Part shown: positions 54,491 through 64,000 of the stretch, one piece after another
Position numbering within the stretch: position 1 is the first letter of the stretch
How the letters are laid out: each line of letters opens with the position of its first letter
From: Adiantum capillus-veneris
Lineage: Eukaryota > Streptophyta > Polypodiopsida > Polypodiales > Pteridaceae
Direction: 5' to 3'
NCBI GenBank assembly: GCA_014529385.2
Contig: CM043956.1
Span: forward strand, 61,594,120 to 61,658,119
DNA length: 64,000 nt
The notes under the pieces: generated by a model
Database searches by the model: none
What the model was told of the DNA's origin: nothing
The model's input: the letters and a program-made list of their open reading frames with translations, nothing else
Program-made: the position numbers and the translations under genes

Positions 54491-55254
54491 TCAACTAGGG
54501 ATCAAGAGAGCTTTGTCCACCAAAATAAACTTTTGGCTTTGAATTGACTTGAGGTATATATATAACTATTCCAACAATGATTTATGTTTAAAATGTAACC
54601 ATTCCATATAGCTATTTTGTATTGTTTGTGACATGACCTCTTCCAACTCGCACCTTTTTTAAATGTAACTGCTATGAAATCAGTACCACCATCAAGTGAC
54701 TAAAATGCAATGCCTTCATCAAATTACCAATGATAATTTCATTTCGCATTCTTGAAAACCATACGTATGTAATAGGAATCTGACTACAAGGCATGCCTTC
54801 TATTTCTTACAAATTTCGGAGAGAGACTATACCAACACTACCAGAAGGCACTGAGAGAGGAACTGTTTTTATGTTGTGGCATACTGTCCACTAGTTTTTT
54901 GATTTATATATATATAACCAAGGAAACCTATAACTTTTGATTCCTGTATTGCCCATGCATGAAACTCCCCTTGCATGCGTTGTGTGGCTTTTAATGTTTG
55001 TGAGCAAAAAGAAATCAAATTCAACCTTTGCACTGCATGTCAGCCTACACCGATTATAGAGGGAGGGTGGGAGACTTGCAAGCATAGGAAAGAGGGAGAG
55101 AGAGAAGAGAGAGGTGTTTAATGTTGTAGGAACAATCCTAGGAGATCTCAAAGATCTATCCAAGCAGTGTTGAACTAAAGTCCTATTATTCAAGAGGGAA
55201 TTGGGATAACCAATCTACCACAATCTAGAAAGGTCATTCCAATTTCCTCTTCCT

Positions 55255-55255
<1 letters not shown>
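54491..55255. other. no recognisable gene
   Basis: AT-rich; nothing supported. Confidence 0.5.

Positions 55256-55324
<69 letters not shown>
55256..55324. repeat. compound (CT)n(CA)n microsatellite
   Basis: CT run followed directly by a CA run. Confidence 0.97.
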
Positions 55325-56288
55325 AAGAAGAGTTTTTAATGCCTCGGGACAATCCCAAGAGAGACGGACCACGGTCGCTGTTCTTTGCTCCGTTTTGGCA
55401 AATTCCTATGTCTGGCCAGAGACAAAAGGGAAACTATTCAAGAAAAGATAGAGACAGGCAAGAAGATCAAGTGAGCCACTAAAGGCAAGAGAGCCTCTAA
55501 TTCTGACACCTCTACTTCTGAATCCAAGAGCATCATAGCATTTGACGATTTAATTACTGACTAATTTCTCAAAAAAGTATCCAAGCCCCATGTGCATTGA
55601 GAAGATTGCATCCAACATTCTATTCCTTAAGCACACGCTTTCAGAATGTGATTTTTCTGAGAAAGGTCTGTTAATCTGCCAAGAGAAATGAAACTGAGGC
55701 TACTATACAGAGAATTCGCAACCCTCAAGAAACAATTGAATTGAAAGCACCCCATTAACATGATAACAATCGTGTGGGCCAGCCATCCTTCGCTTAACTT
55801 GGGGCTTCTGTCCGAGTCATGAGTGCATGCTTACCAGTAAAGTGAGAGCATATCTACAGGCCTCATAAAGAAGAGGGGGACACATCAAAAAAGTGTTTTG
55901 ATAAACATGCACAGGGATTTTTTCAGAATTGCGAGTGTCAATATTTACAGCGACAATTGCGGACAACTCAAACCAAGCCTAGCATCTTCAAAAAGATGTA
56001 GCCAGCCAACCTACTGAAAAGTCTGGCATTTTTCAGCCAGCCTTGCACCTCCAGAAATTTACACATGATGGGAGGAAGCACAATGAGTGAGTTGGATTTG
56101 AAGCTTTGGAAAGTATGCCAACCCCAACATTTACACAAGGTCGACCATACCTCTGTTTATTGGACAAACCTTAACTCTCCAATCCACTAGAGTTTCATAC
56201 TGAAAGAGGATTTTGTACTTCAGGAATAAGGTATATGCAGTTACCATTGAAGCACCGTTTGTTAGGGCCACCACCAGCAGTGCTCGAC
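55325..56288. other. no gene seen; likely 3' flank of the PTEN2-like gene
   Basis: No open frame of note. Confidence 0.5.
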
Positions 56289-57463
56289 TCAATCATCTTC
56301 GCTTTCAAAATCCTCCTCATCACCAAATGTAAACACAGAGGCATCTGCTGCACTTGCTGCAGCTATTGCCTTGAAATCGCTGGGTGGAAGATGAGCATTT
56401 GTCGTCTCACTTACACTATGTGCAGGTGCTGGTTCATGCGCCACATTTCTTGAATTTTGGACAGAGCCCTCCTCTTTATCCTGCGTATTCTTGCCAATAG
56501 CATTGCTTGGATAAGCATCATTGGCACTGTTCTGTATGACTTTTCCACTAACAGCTGCATCTGTTGCTAAATTGGGTTGATCATTCCCAGTTGGTTGCAG
56601 ACCAACTCCTTCAGCTGTAGGCCTCGTTGGGATCTGCTCAATGCCCTCTGCCCGCTTGCGGACACTGCCTTCACTCTCAGTATCGGAGAAGACATCATCT
56701 TTTTCTTCTGCACCATTTTTAGTTCCAACAGTTGTTTGAGAAGGGTTTCCATGTGTTGTTGAGCTAGCTGGCGGCACGGCAACCTTTGCTGATGGTAATG
56801 TACTGTCTGCAGACTCCCTATCAGCTTGCGCATTCATAGATACATCATATTCTAAGATGACTATTTCCACTTGAAAGCCTGGAGACGGTAGCCTTCTCTG
56901 CAATACAACAGAGAAAATGTGATGTCTCCGGTTCACGGTGGCCTATAAAGTAGTACATATCTGCTATATTTGTGAGCAGAAAATCCTGCCAACCTTGTCA
57001 AAACCATCTAAATCATCTGCACCAAGCATAGTTCTGTTCTCCATCATATTTGTATTGAGCCAACTTAGACACAAAAGAAGAAAAATATCAGAAAATTAAA
57101 ATTCAAGCGATTCTTGTGTGCCTCCAGAAACATGCGATCTAAGAGCATAATCAATGTTTGTTTCAGAACGGAACTATGAAATGCTTCTACGCTCCAGCTT
57201 CCATTTCAGTTCTGAGGAGCCTACTATCTAATGCAAGTACAAATTCTCCATGTGATTGGTTGTATAAGAACATTGAACTAAATGGAGCAAAACACAAGTT
57301 CAGAATGTAATGTCCAAACTCGAGTATCTAACCAATAAAAGTCTCCATGCCGATCATGAAAAAGAACTTTGAAGTCGCCGCTTAAATCTGCGAGTCCCCG
57401 CTCTCCAGGTAGAGCAAAAACCATGATCCCTTTCCTTGGGGCATTAAACCAAATATCTTCAGG
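56289..57463 (-). CDS. PTEN2: PTEN2-type phosphatidylinositol phosphatase, last three exons (C2 domain end and C-terminal tail)
   Basis: Three exons join in phase. Exon 57333-57463 encodes PEDIWFNAPRKGIMVFALPG through FKVLFHDRHGDFY. Exon 56994-57063 gives WLNTNMMENRTMLGADDLDG. Exon 56289-56897 gives RRLPSPGFQVEIVILEYD, then a long acidic, disordered tail ending in FGDEEDFESEDD. Acceptors (GGTGCAG, TCTAAG, TTGTATTGCAG) and donors (TTG|GTTAGA, AAG|GTTGGC) are good. The GDFYCWLNT, DDLDGFDK and LPSPGFQVE series is characteristic of plant PTEN2 proteins, which dephosphorylate PtdIns(3,4,5)P3 and bind phosphatidic acid. The phosphatase domain with its HC-X5-R loop is not found in the window, so upstream exons lie beyond a long intron or are lost. 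Confidence 0.8.
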
Positions 57464-57740
57464 CTGCACCAAGTCATAAAACAGTAAACCTGAGCACCAC
57501 CGAGTTAAACTGAATGTTTTTTTCCCGCTGCTCCGTGGCATGCGGCATTCATATGCTCCCTCAAAATCTTTGTGATTGCCTCATTTTTTTACTTATTGAA
57601 ATAAAAAAAGTGTACACATTAACTTTGTGCCAGAGTGAGCTTTCAAGCGATAAGACCTTCGAAAGACGGCTTTCTTAAGACTCATACACTTGGACATCCG
57701 TAGAGCCTCTTCAGCAACGAGCCAACAAGAGCTTGGGAAG
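57464..57740. other. putative upstream intron of the PTEN2-like gene
   Basis: It ends at the acceptor before PEDIW. No earlier C2 exon recognised here. Confidence 0.45.
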
Positions 57741-58720
57741 CTAAAGGTGACAAATCTCTGAATTAAATGTGCAACATATACTTTTTGAAAAAGATGAATG
57801 AAAAGACTCTAGCAACAGCCTGAGAATGGATACAAAAGGTTCCTCATGCACACTCATAGAAGAACCCAAAAAGGTCCAAACCAGAGCCTGGAGCAATACG
57901 AGAAGATGGCTGGCTATAGAAGCAAGGACAAGCTTCCTTCTATTTAGCACCCCTCCACAGAAACTGTTAGACAAGTAAATCCCCTGTATAAATGACCTTG
58001 AGCCTTTTATGTCCTGAGAGAGTTTGTAGCTGCGCCAAGTGAGGTGACCAGTCACCAGGCTGACAATGTGTCACAGTCCCATCCGCTTTTTGCTCGTTCA
58101 GTAGTGCCATCATGGGCAGGGATCATCCAATCCAAAATTTGTCTACAGCATGCCCTGAATAAAAGAGGTAATCACCCTTGTGTCTAGCCTGCTCAGAGCC
58201 AGATGTACCCAAGATGGCGATGAGGCTGCATGGCTAATTCGATCCACAATGGACTGAAGGGATGACAAGTTCCTATCCGACGCTGCATTCTGATGCCACC
58301 TGATGCCAAATTTAGTGTAAACACCCACTACGCCTTGTACAATCATATATCAGAAAGGGTTATGCAATGAGTAAACCTGATCTAATGTACTCGGCTGGAC
58401 ATGCATGTCCTGTGAACAGGCTCACAAAGTTGCCAGAGCAAAACCCCCAAGGCTTTCCTAAGTACCTTGGCTCTGAAGTAAGTTTAGCATGTCCACATGG
58501 CGCACAGAGCCACTGTGCATGAGAGATGGGATTGTGACACAGTCAACGATACAATTCAGGGCATCTACGCGATACAAGTGAACTGTGGGACCCTCAAGTG
58601 GACCTAATTCAGGACGGTAAGAAAGTCATCTCAACGCCCATACAAGGATTCTCAGCTCCATCTTAAGGGCTGTCAGATATTTCATTGCTCCTGCTCCATC
58701 AGTTCTGAAGAAGTTGTTTC
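57741..58720 (-). pseudogene. coding-like segments of an unidentified gene, same strand as PTEN2-like exons
   Basis: On the minus strand, protein-like text appears in pieces. One is MKYLTALKMELRILVWALR then, past a TGA, YRPELGPLEGPTVHLYRVDA and LNCIVDCVTIPSLMHSGSVR to LLQSQ, before CAAG|GTACTT (58466). Another is LSSLQSIVDRISHAASSPSW and LALSRLDTRVITSFIQG (58143-58290). A third is TGHLTWRSYKLSQDIKGSRS to HEEPFVSILRLLLESF (57741-58055). They are colinear and intron-like gaps separate them, but one stop interrupts. It does not match PTEN. Could be exons of another gene, antisense-free remnants, or part of a fusion; I do not recognise it. Confidence 0.35.
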
Positions 58721-59100
58721 AAATTTTTCCATTTTCCAAATCGCATAAAGACAGTAGCATATGAACTCATGTACAAGTAAACTGCATTATATATCTGTTG
58801 GCCAAAACCAGTTGCCACCAATCATTGCATGAACATGACTTCTGTTAAAGTTAAAGCATCTCAAGTGAATAGCCAATTGTGTTCCTAGTTAAGTAATTGT
58901 CTTCATGTATTTATTTTACTTATTTGACATGATTCTGGGTAGGGCAATTGGGTAAGGGGTATACTTAAGGCCCCCAAGTTACTATATAAGTTAACCCAGT
59001 CCCCCATTGTATAGTTAATTAATTCATTGCCCAGTTGGTTGGCATACCCACTTAACCAGCCTCAGCAGAGACGCCGTAGAGCTAGACTTCAAAGGGAGGT
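58721..59100. other. no recognisable gene
   Basis: AT-rich; probably contains the 5' junction of the LINE, which I cannot place exactly. Confidence 0.4.
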
Positions 59101-59176
59101 GCTTTTGGGGGACATCGCTCACAGACAGTCACAGATTTGACTTCTGGCGCCTAGTGCGGCGAAGAAGAGGGCATTT

Positions 59177-59710
59177 TTGGCTCGCCTAGAGCAGGACCTA
59201 TACCAGCTATTCTTGAGTCGGGACTCACGTGAGGTATGGCGGCTCTTTCATGAGCACTCTCCCCCCCCTGCCATTACCTCTACAGAGGCCTGGGGTGAGT
59301 ACCCGTCATCTCTGTACACAGTTCCTGGACAGCCGCCCCTTCCCGACCCCCCCGATCCATGCCCCCACACATGTGCTTTTTTCACCGCTGAGATGGTGAG
59401 GAAGGCCATCGACAGGATGAGGACTGGGAGAGCATATGATCATGATGGCTTAGTGGCTGAGCACTTCATGCATGCCAGAGATCTACTAGCAGAGCTTCTA
59501 GCGGTTATGTTTAACCGTGCCATGTGTGAGGGCTTGCCTGATACTTGGAGCCTATCTACTATTGTACCTATCTTCAAGTCACGAGACCCTATGGAGCCTG
59601 GGAAATATCGCACTATCATGATCGCACACACTTTCAAAAACTTGGAGATTCGCTTCTTTCTCTTTCATAGGATTCTTTCTCTTCTCTTACCGGAGAGAGT
59701 CTTCTTTTGA
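59177..59710 (+). pseudogene. LINE RT, N-terminal part
   Basis: VRKAIDRMRTGRAYDHDGLV-like (K-A-x-G-x-D/G-L/I block), AVMFNRAMCEGLPDTWSLST, IVPIFKSRDPMEPGKYRTI and MIAHTFKNLE are RT blocks 0-2. The text then runs into LEIRFFLFHRILSLLLPERV, which does not fit RT. Family order resumes at 59712 with ARLYASILEQQLSRW, so about 65 bp (59645-59710) look inserted. Confidence 0.85.
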
Positions 59711-59711
59711 A

Positions 59712-60089
59712 GTGGCACGGTTATACGCATCTATTCTTGAGCAGCAGCTGAGCAGATGGGCGGAGAAAGAGAGAGAGAGAGAGAGAGAGAGGATACGTGC
59801 AGCTGAGCAGGCAGGGTTCAGGAGAGGTTTTTCTACTCTTGACCATATCTTGACACTCAGAGCCATCATTGAGGAGGGCAGATCACATGGGAGACGGATC
59901 TACCGTAGCTTTGTGGACTTCCGCAAAGCGTTTGACACAGTACCCAGAGCTAGATTGATGCGCAGATTACATGAGCTGGGAGTACCTACGGAGCTTATTT
60001 GGAGGGTCATGGCATTATACAGGTCAGTAGTGGGGCATGTACACACCTCAGAGGGCCTATCTCAGTGGTTCACTCCACTATTGGAGTGA
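59712..60089 (+). pseudogene. LINE RT, central part, with (GA)n expansion
   Basis: ARLYASILEQQLSRWAEKE, then an Arg-Glu run from a GA microsatellite (59768-59790), then AAEQAGFRRGFSTLDHILTL, YRSFVDFRKAFDTVPRARL (first catalytic Asp in FVDFRKAFD) and LGVPTELIWRVMALYR. Ends in a stop at 60089 after leaving the main frame near 60060. Confidence 0.87.
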
Positions 60090-60721
60090 AGCAGGGTTGC
60101 CAGCTCTCTCCTACTCTATTTGGTATGTATGTGGATGAGGTTTCTGACTACATTGAGAGAGATGGTAATAGAGGTGCACAGCTGGCAGGGTCATGGATTC
60201 CACTATTGTTATATGCTGATAATATTGTGTTGATCTCCGACTCCCCGGAGGGGATGCAATGTCACTTGGATGCTTTGCATAGGTTCGCCCATGAAAGTGG
60301 TTTGTCTATCAACCTTGGTAAAACCAAGGTCATGGTATTTAATACCACCCCACAGTGGATCAGGTCAGCGCCCGCATTCACATACGGCCAGGAGATGGAG
60401 TATACAGATGCTTACACTTACCTTGGAGTCGTTTTCAGTGGACCACCATTTTCATTGAGGAGAACAGTAGAGACTAGACTGACCAGAGCCCACGCAGCAT
60501 TGGGTCCATTGGAGAGGATGTGTTCACATGTTCAGTTTCAGGAGCCTCGGACGAAGCTCTGGCTCTTTGACACTTTGGTGGCTTCTGCATTGCTCTACGG
60601 AACTGAGATTTGGGGACCTTCATTGGACCATCACGGGAGGACAGGTCGCACTGATGGATGGGGGGACATGGAGAAGCCACTAGTCTCTATGATCTCACGG
60701 CTCATTAGAGCCAAGGCTTAA
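60060..60721 (+). pseudogene. LINE RT palm with YADN and thumb
   Basis: IGVKQGCQLSPTLFGMYVDE is RT block 4. IPLLLYADNIVLISDSPEGM is the catalytic box: YADN instead of the usual YADD or FADD, with one conserved Asp replaced by Asn. GLSINLGKTKVMVFN and YTYLGVVFS are the thumb-proximal blocks. The Asn would probably impair catalysis. The frame ends at TAA 60719. Confidence 0.9.
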
Positions 60722-61585
60722 ATACCACATGCCATTATCCGGGCAGAGCTAGCTGCCCACCCACTAGTGGTAGAGGCGCTCACCAGATCTGTCTCCTTCA
60801 TACACCACGTGGGAACTTCCCAGAGACAAATATTCCCACCTTGCACTTGAGTCCTCTCGACAGTTCACCATGCAAGGAGATAAAGCATCTGGTATGGGGA
60901 GATGACATCATGGTTTCACGTGCATGGGTTCAGCATAGACAGATTGCCCCCCTTCCAGTACTCACTGAATGCACCCTCTCTGACTCTTACACAGTCCGAG
61001 ATCACCAGGCTCATCTGCCAGGACTTGACTCAGCTAGACACCAGGAGGACATGGATACAGCCAGCACAAGAGTTGGGCACGAAGATGGCTTTCTACAGAG
61101 AGCATCTTCTCCAACTTACGGAGGACGGTTTTGTGATGAGGCCCAGATACATGGACACCCACTTGTCTCATGGGATACGATGTGCTATTGGCCAGATACG
61201 CACATCTTCACACCAGCTGCGGATCGAGACTGGGAGATACAGTGGAGTACCGGCAGAGGCCAGGACATGCCCCCTGTGTGACATAGAGCCTGAGACATAG
61301 TTGCACTACACTTGCCACTGCCCCGTCTACTACGAGATACGTGGCCGCTTCCACTGCTTGTTCAAAGAGGGCTTTGGACCACTCTCTAGAGTCATGCGAT
61401 ACGAGGATCAGAGATGCTTGAGTCTGTTTTTGCTCGAGCTGCGCAGACACAGAGAGAGCCTGATGAGGAGAGAGGCTACCCACTCTCAGAGATGGATCAC
61501 AGACTTCTTTAGAGCAGACGTTGGACACCCGGAGGAGCTACTACCCCACAGGAGAGCTCGTCGCCTCACACCAGAGGCATACTGA
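60722..61585 (+). pseudogene. LINE C-terminal region with Cys/His motif
   Basis: Same frame as the RT. HAIIRAELAAHPLVVEAL continues the connection domain, broken by stops around 60850. FSIDRLPPFQYSLN onward is open to TAG 61298. Straddling that stop is the C-terminal zinc motif CPLCDIEPE...LHYTCHCPVYYEIRGRFHC, standard for LINE ORF2. The end (LELRRHRESLMRREATHSQR) reaches 61585. Confidence 0.82.
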
Positions 61586-61799
61586 TCGACCGAGCGACCG
61601 AGCTAGGGAGATCCAAACGCCCGCAATTGCGGAGGATTACACAGCATCGACGGAGGCTGCATCAGAGGATTCGGATCACTTTGGCTCGACATGCACGACG
61701 TTTGGTCAGGCTATTGACCATGGAAGAGATTGATGAGATCCGCCAGCGACCGATGCTCGATCTTTTGTGATTTAGCTATCCCACCTAGCTGCTTAGCTC

Positions 61800-62081
61800 A
61801 AACCTAGCAGTTTAGGATTCCGTAGTATTTTATTTTGTCATTTTTGTTACTCTGACCTTGTATCAGATCCACCACATTGTGATTTTCTGGTCTCATAGGT
61901 CACTTCGGCCTTTTGAAGATGTTAACATAACATTTCATTTCATTTCATCTCTCAGCAGTCTAGGATTCCATAGTATTTTATTTTGTCGTTTTGTTACTCT
62001 GACTTTGTATCAGAGACACCGCATTCTAACTTTCTGGTCTCATAGGTCACTTTGGCCTTTTGAAGACGTTAATATAACATT

Positions 62082-62085
<4 letters not shown>
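61800..62085 (+). repeat. tandem duplication in the LINE 3' region
   Basis: A roughly 150-bp unit with TAGGATTCC-TAGTATTTTATTTTGTC, GTTACTCTGAC-TTGTATCAGA, CTGGTCTCATAGGTCACTT and AACATTTCAT occurs twice (61808-61960 and about 61966-62085). The first copy ends in a TTTCAT run, possibly the LINE tail. Confidence 0.85.
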
Positions 62086-62178
<93 letters not shown>

Positions 62179-62182
62179 TCTC
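62086..62182. repeat. (CT)n microsatellite, about 95 bp
   Basis: One interruption (CTAT) near 62161-62164. Confidence 0.97.
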
Positions 62183-62209
62183 GCTTTACGCTTCCACATC
62201 GTCGACTTT

Positions 62210-62222
62210 GACATAGTATCAG
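62210..62222 (+). promoter_or_regulatory. putative copia primer binding site
   Basis: TAGTATCAGAGC after TTGACA resembles TGGTATCAGAGC with one change. A copia-like gag lies downstream, so the DNA to the left may include an LTR end. Confidence 0.45.
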
Positions 62223-62869
62223 AGCACTTGGCTCGTTGATCTTGGGAGGAGATTGGCGACATGAAGAGGAAAAGGAGATCGCGCTTGGGAAGGCTAGCAT
62301 CGGCGAAGATAGCGTTTTCTGGAGTGTTTTGAACGGCAGCGTTGGTCTGTCTCTATTGTGTTTAAAATGCTGTGAACTGAGGTGATCGGAGGTTGCATTT
62401 CTACCAGTGTTTTCAAACACTGTCGACAGTGCCTAGGCATCCAACGTTTTTGGAAAGCAAGGGAAGGTAGCATTTTAAAACGCTGGGAAACTGCCACCTT
62501 CAAATGTCTTGCAACGCTAGTGTTTCTTCAAATGTCTTTTGAACTGCTAGAAACTTCTTGAAAGCTAGAACCCCTTGGGGGGGCTTGGTAGCGGGGAGTT
62601 TTTGGTGTGGCTTGGGGACTTTCCTTGAGGTTCAAAGGTGTGCAAATGCCTAAAAGGGCTTGTACCCGCGAGAAGGCACCCCCTTGCTCGAGCGCAACGA
62701 CAAATTGAACAGCGACATCATTGGAACTTGATCATGCGGTTTTGGTTTCCCTGAAAAGGCTTCTGTGATATTGTCGAGCGCTCAAGGCGTGACCTACAAA
62801 GGACAGCAACAATAAATACACCCGACTTCAAGATGAGGAGCATCTAAAATCATGCGTTGATTGGGATAT

Positions 62870-63345
62870 GAGCAATGCGAAGGTGATGGCCACGAAGGAA
62901 ATTTCTCCAGCCATACAGACTTTGAAGACTACCAATGGAATGTGCTCCAAGCTCGTTGGAATCTTTAATCGAGATTCTACAATGGGAGCGGTCACCCTCC
63001 TTGGACCAGTTATTTTCCATCAAGTTTGAAATTGGAAGTTCCATGGAATCTTTTTTAATGAAGACAAAGGTGATCCATGATCAACTCTTGGTTATGAAAA
63101 GTGCATTGACTAGTACTCAGTTAGCTGCCTTGGTACTTGCAAAATTGCCTGAGGAGTACGAAACGGTATCAAGGACACTACGTTTGCAAATCATGAACAA
63201 AAAGCTGGAATTTGATGATCTCAGCTTTTTTCTCATGGAGGAGGAAGCTATCTTAGTCACTCAAGGCAAAATTTGCATTTCTAGCAAAGGTGGTGAAGCA
63301 CTTGCTACTTCGGATACTAGAAAGAAGTCCAAGGGCCGTTGTTAT
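62870..63345 (+). pseudogene. copia gag remnant, cut by a GC-rich block
   Basis: LDQLFSIKFEIGSSMESFLM, KTKVIHDQLLVMKSALTSTQ, AALVLAKLPEEYETVSRTLR and KLEFDDLSFFLMEEEAILVT are typical UBN2/copia gag helices. The expected N-terminal gag (LDGxNYxxW) is not legible, and the first part shifts frame near 62935-62990. The Lys-rich KKSKGRCYN near 63330-63345 looks like the start of the zinc knuckle. There, gag text is replaced by GC-rich DNA. Confidence 0.78.
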
Positions 63346-63545
63346 AACCATAGTTACCGGGGAACGCCCCCTAGCCCCCGTTCCGGCGTTCTGGGGGGGC
63401 AGTTTCCTTCCCGAACGTTCCGAAACGTCCCGAAACGTTTGACGTTCCGGGTGGCCAGTGCAAACCGGAACGGCCGTTCCGGAACGTTCCGAACGCCCCC
63501 AGAACGTTCCGGAATGCCCCTGGAACGGCCAACGGCTACAAACAA
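63346..63545. repeat. GC-rich cluster of GAACGTTC-type palindromes, possible transposon terminus
   Basis: GAACGTTCC recurs three times (about 63412, 63482, 63501), with a perfect 18-nt palindrome CCGGAACGGCCGTTCCGG at 63465-63482 and several half-sites (CGTTCCGG, GGAACG). GTTCCG words return at the window's last 25 bases. Dense short palindromes right where a gag gene breaks off suggest subterminal repeats of an inserted DNA element. Confidence 0.5.
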
Positions 63546-63784
63546 ATTTGGCAAAAATTGAAAAAATTGAAGTAAATGTTTGGGCTTCTTTTTGAAGTGT
63601 GCAAGGCCTCAAGAACTCATAAAATGCACCCCCCTCCCCCTTTCTCTCCACAAGCTAATCCTCAAGGCTCAAGCTCTCTCCCTCTCACACTCTCAAGATC
63701 TCTCCCTCTCAAGACTCACTCTCTCAAGGCTCAAGGCTTTAAGCCTTCAAGCTCTCTTCCTCTCCCTCCCACTCTCTCAAATCT

Positions 63785-63844
<60 letters not shown>

Positions 63845-64000
63845 TCATCTAGTCATAGCAAGATTGAATGGTCTTCAAAACGAGTTTTTTGTGAGTATTA
63901 GAGTCAAAGCACTCTAATACTCCTTGTATTTAAACACAAGGAGCTAAAAAATGCACTATTTGGGTGTTTTTTATACCTCCCGTTCCGCGCCGTTCCCATT
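63546..64000. other. no gene seen; CT-rich stretch
   Basis: CTCAAG-rich sequence, then (CT)n at 63788-63841. Probably interior of the element whose end lies at 63346. The window ends in CGTTCCGCGCCGTTCCC, similar to the palindrome cluster. Confidence 0.45.
63788..63841. repeat. (CT)n microsatellite
   Basis: Uninterrupted CT repeat. Ser/Leu-repeat frames over it are artefacts. Confidence 0.97.

Larger units (their letters stand above)
59101..62085 (+). mobile_element. 5'-truncated, frameshifted LINE (non-LTR retrotransposon)
   Basis: The second ORF of a LINE starts partway, upstream of the RT. RT fingers, palm and thumb follow, then a C-terminal Cys/His motif and a 3' untranslated region with a tandem duplication. 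The endonuclease domain and ORF1 are missing, as in typical 5' truncation. Coding runs mostly in one frame with detours, two or more stops and a GA microsatellite expansion inside RT. No LTRs. Confidence 0.88.

Noticed and set aside
54891-55372. Minus-strand ORFs near the CT/CA microsatellite
   Set aside because: Driven by the microsatellite and flanking low complexity; no supported splice or domain.

Overview
This window is nuclear DNA from a land plant with a large, repeat-dominated genome. The evidence is plant-type Ty3/gypsy and Ty1/copia retrotransposons (PBS sites for plant tRNA-iMet and tRNA-Asp), LINE and TIR-element remains, long CT/GA and CA microsatellites, GT-AG introns, and the 3' end of a gene matching plant PTEN2-type phosphatases. 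A fern or similar giant-genome lineage is my inference; species cannot be fixed by eye. I see no CRISPR array, operon, tRNA or rRNA gene.

Layout. 1-8.3 kb: a Ty3/gypsy element of the Tat type (gag-PR-RT-RNase H-second RNase H-integrase) with in-frame stops and a 14-bp frameshifting duplication, followed by its 3' LTR. 9.4-19.1 kb: an old, decayed copia element whose integrase region is split by a complete, very young copia element (13402-18576, minus strand, 279-bp LTRs differing at one base, ACTCA target duplication). 19.1-22.6 kb: a third, decayed copia element carrying a 287-bp MITE. 22.6-28.3 kb: AT-rich or simple DNA, tandem repeats and a lone LTR. 28.3-29.4 kb: a 14-residue coiled-coil repeat ORF on the minus strand and a possible three-exon small gene.

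30.45-49.45 kb: an LTR element with gag and protease but no RT or integrase, tRNA-Asp PBS and a C-terminal W-V/I-P-K motif series. Its 3' LTR is cut in two by about 10.2 kb of foreign DNA, but the 5-bp target duplication AAGCT is intact at the outer ends. The inserted block has imperfect terminal inverted repeats and an 11-bp near-identical target duplication, as in Mutator-like elements. It carries a nested 1,974-bp non-autonomous LTR element (167-bp LTRs), a 99-bp GC-rich hairpin, five 33-67-nt palindromes in diverged repeats, and fragments of unidentified intron-containing genes.

49.8-50.35 kb: a 550-bp near-complete foldback (two arms of about 270 bp, 12-nt loop). 51-55.3 kb: decayed coding scraps, an LTR fragment and microsatellites. 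56.3-57.5 kb: the last three exons of a PTEN2-like gene (minus), with unrecognised coding-like sequence next to it. 59-62 kb: a 5'-truncated LINE with frameshifts. 62.1-63.35 kb: a copia gag remnant interrupted by a GC-rich block of GAACGTTC-type palindromes running to the window end.

Only the PTEN2-like exons look like conventional host gene content; the rest is a stack of nested insertions whose relative order can be read from target duplications and LTR divergence.
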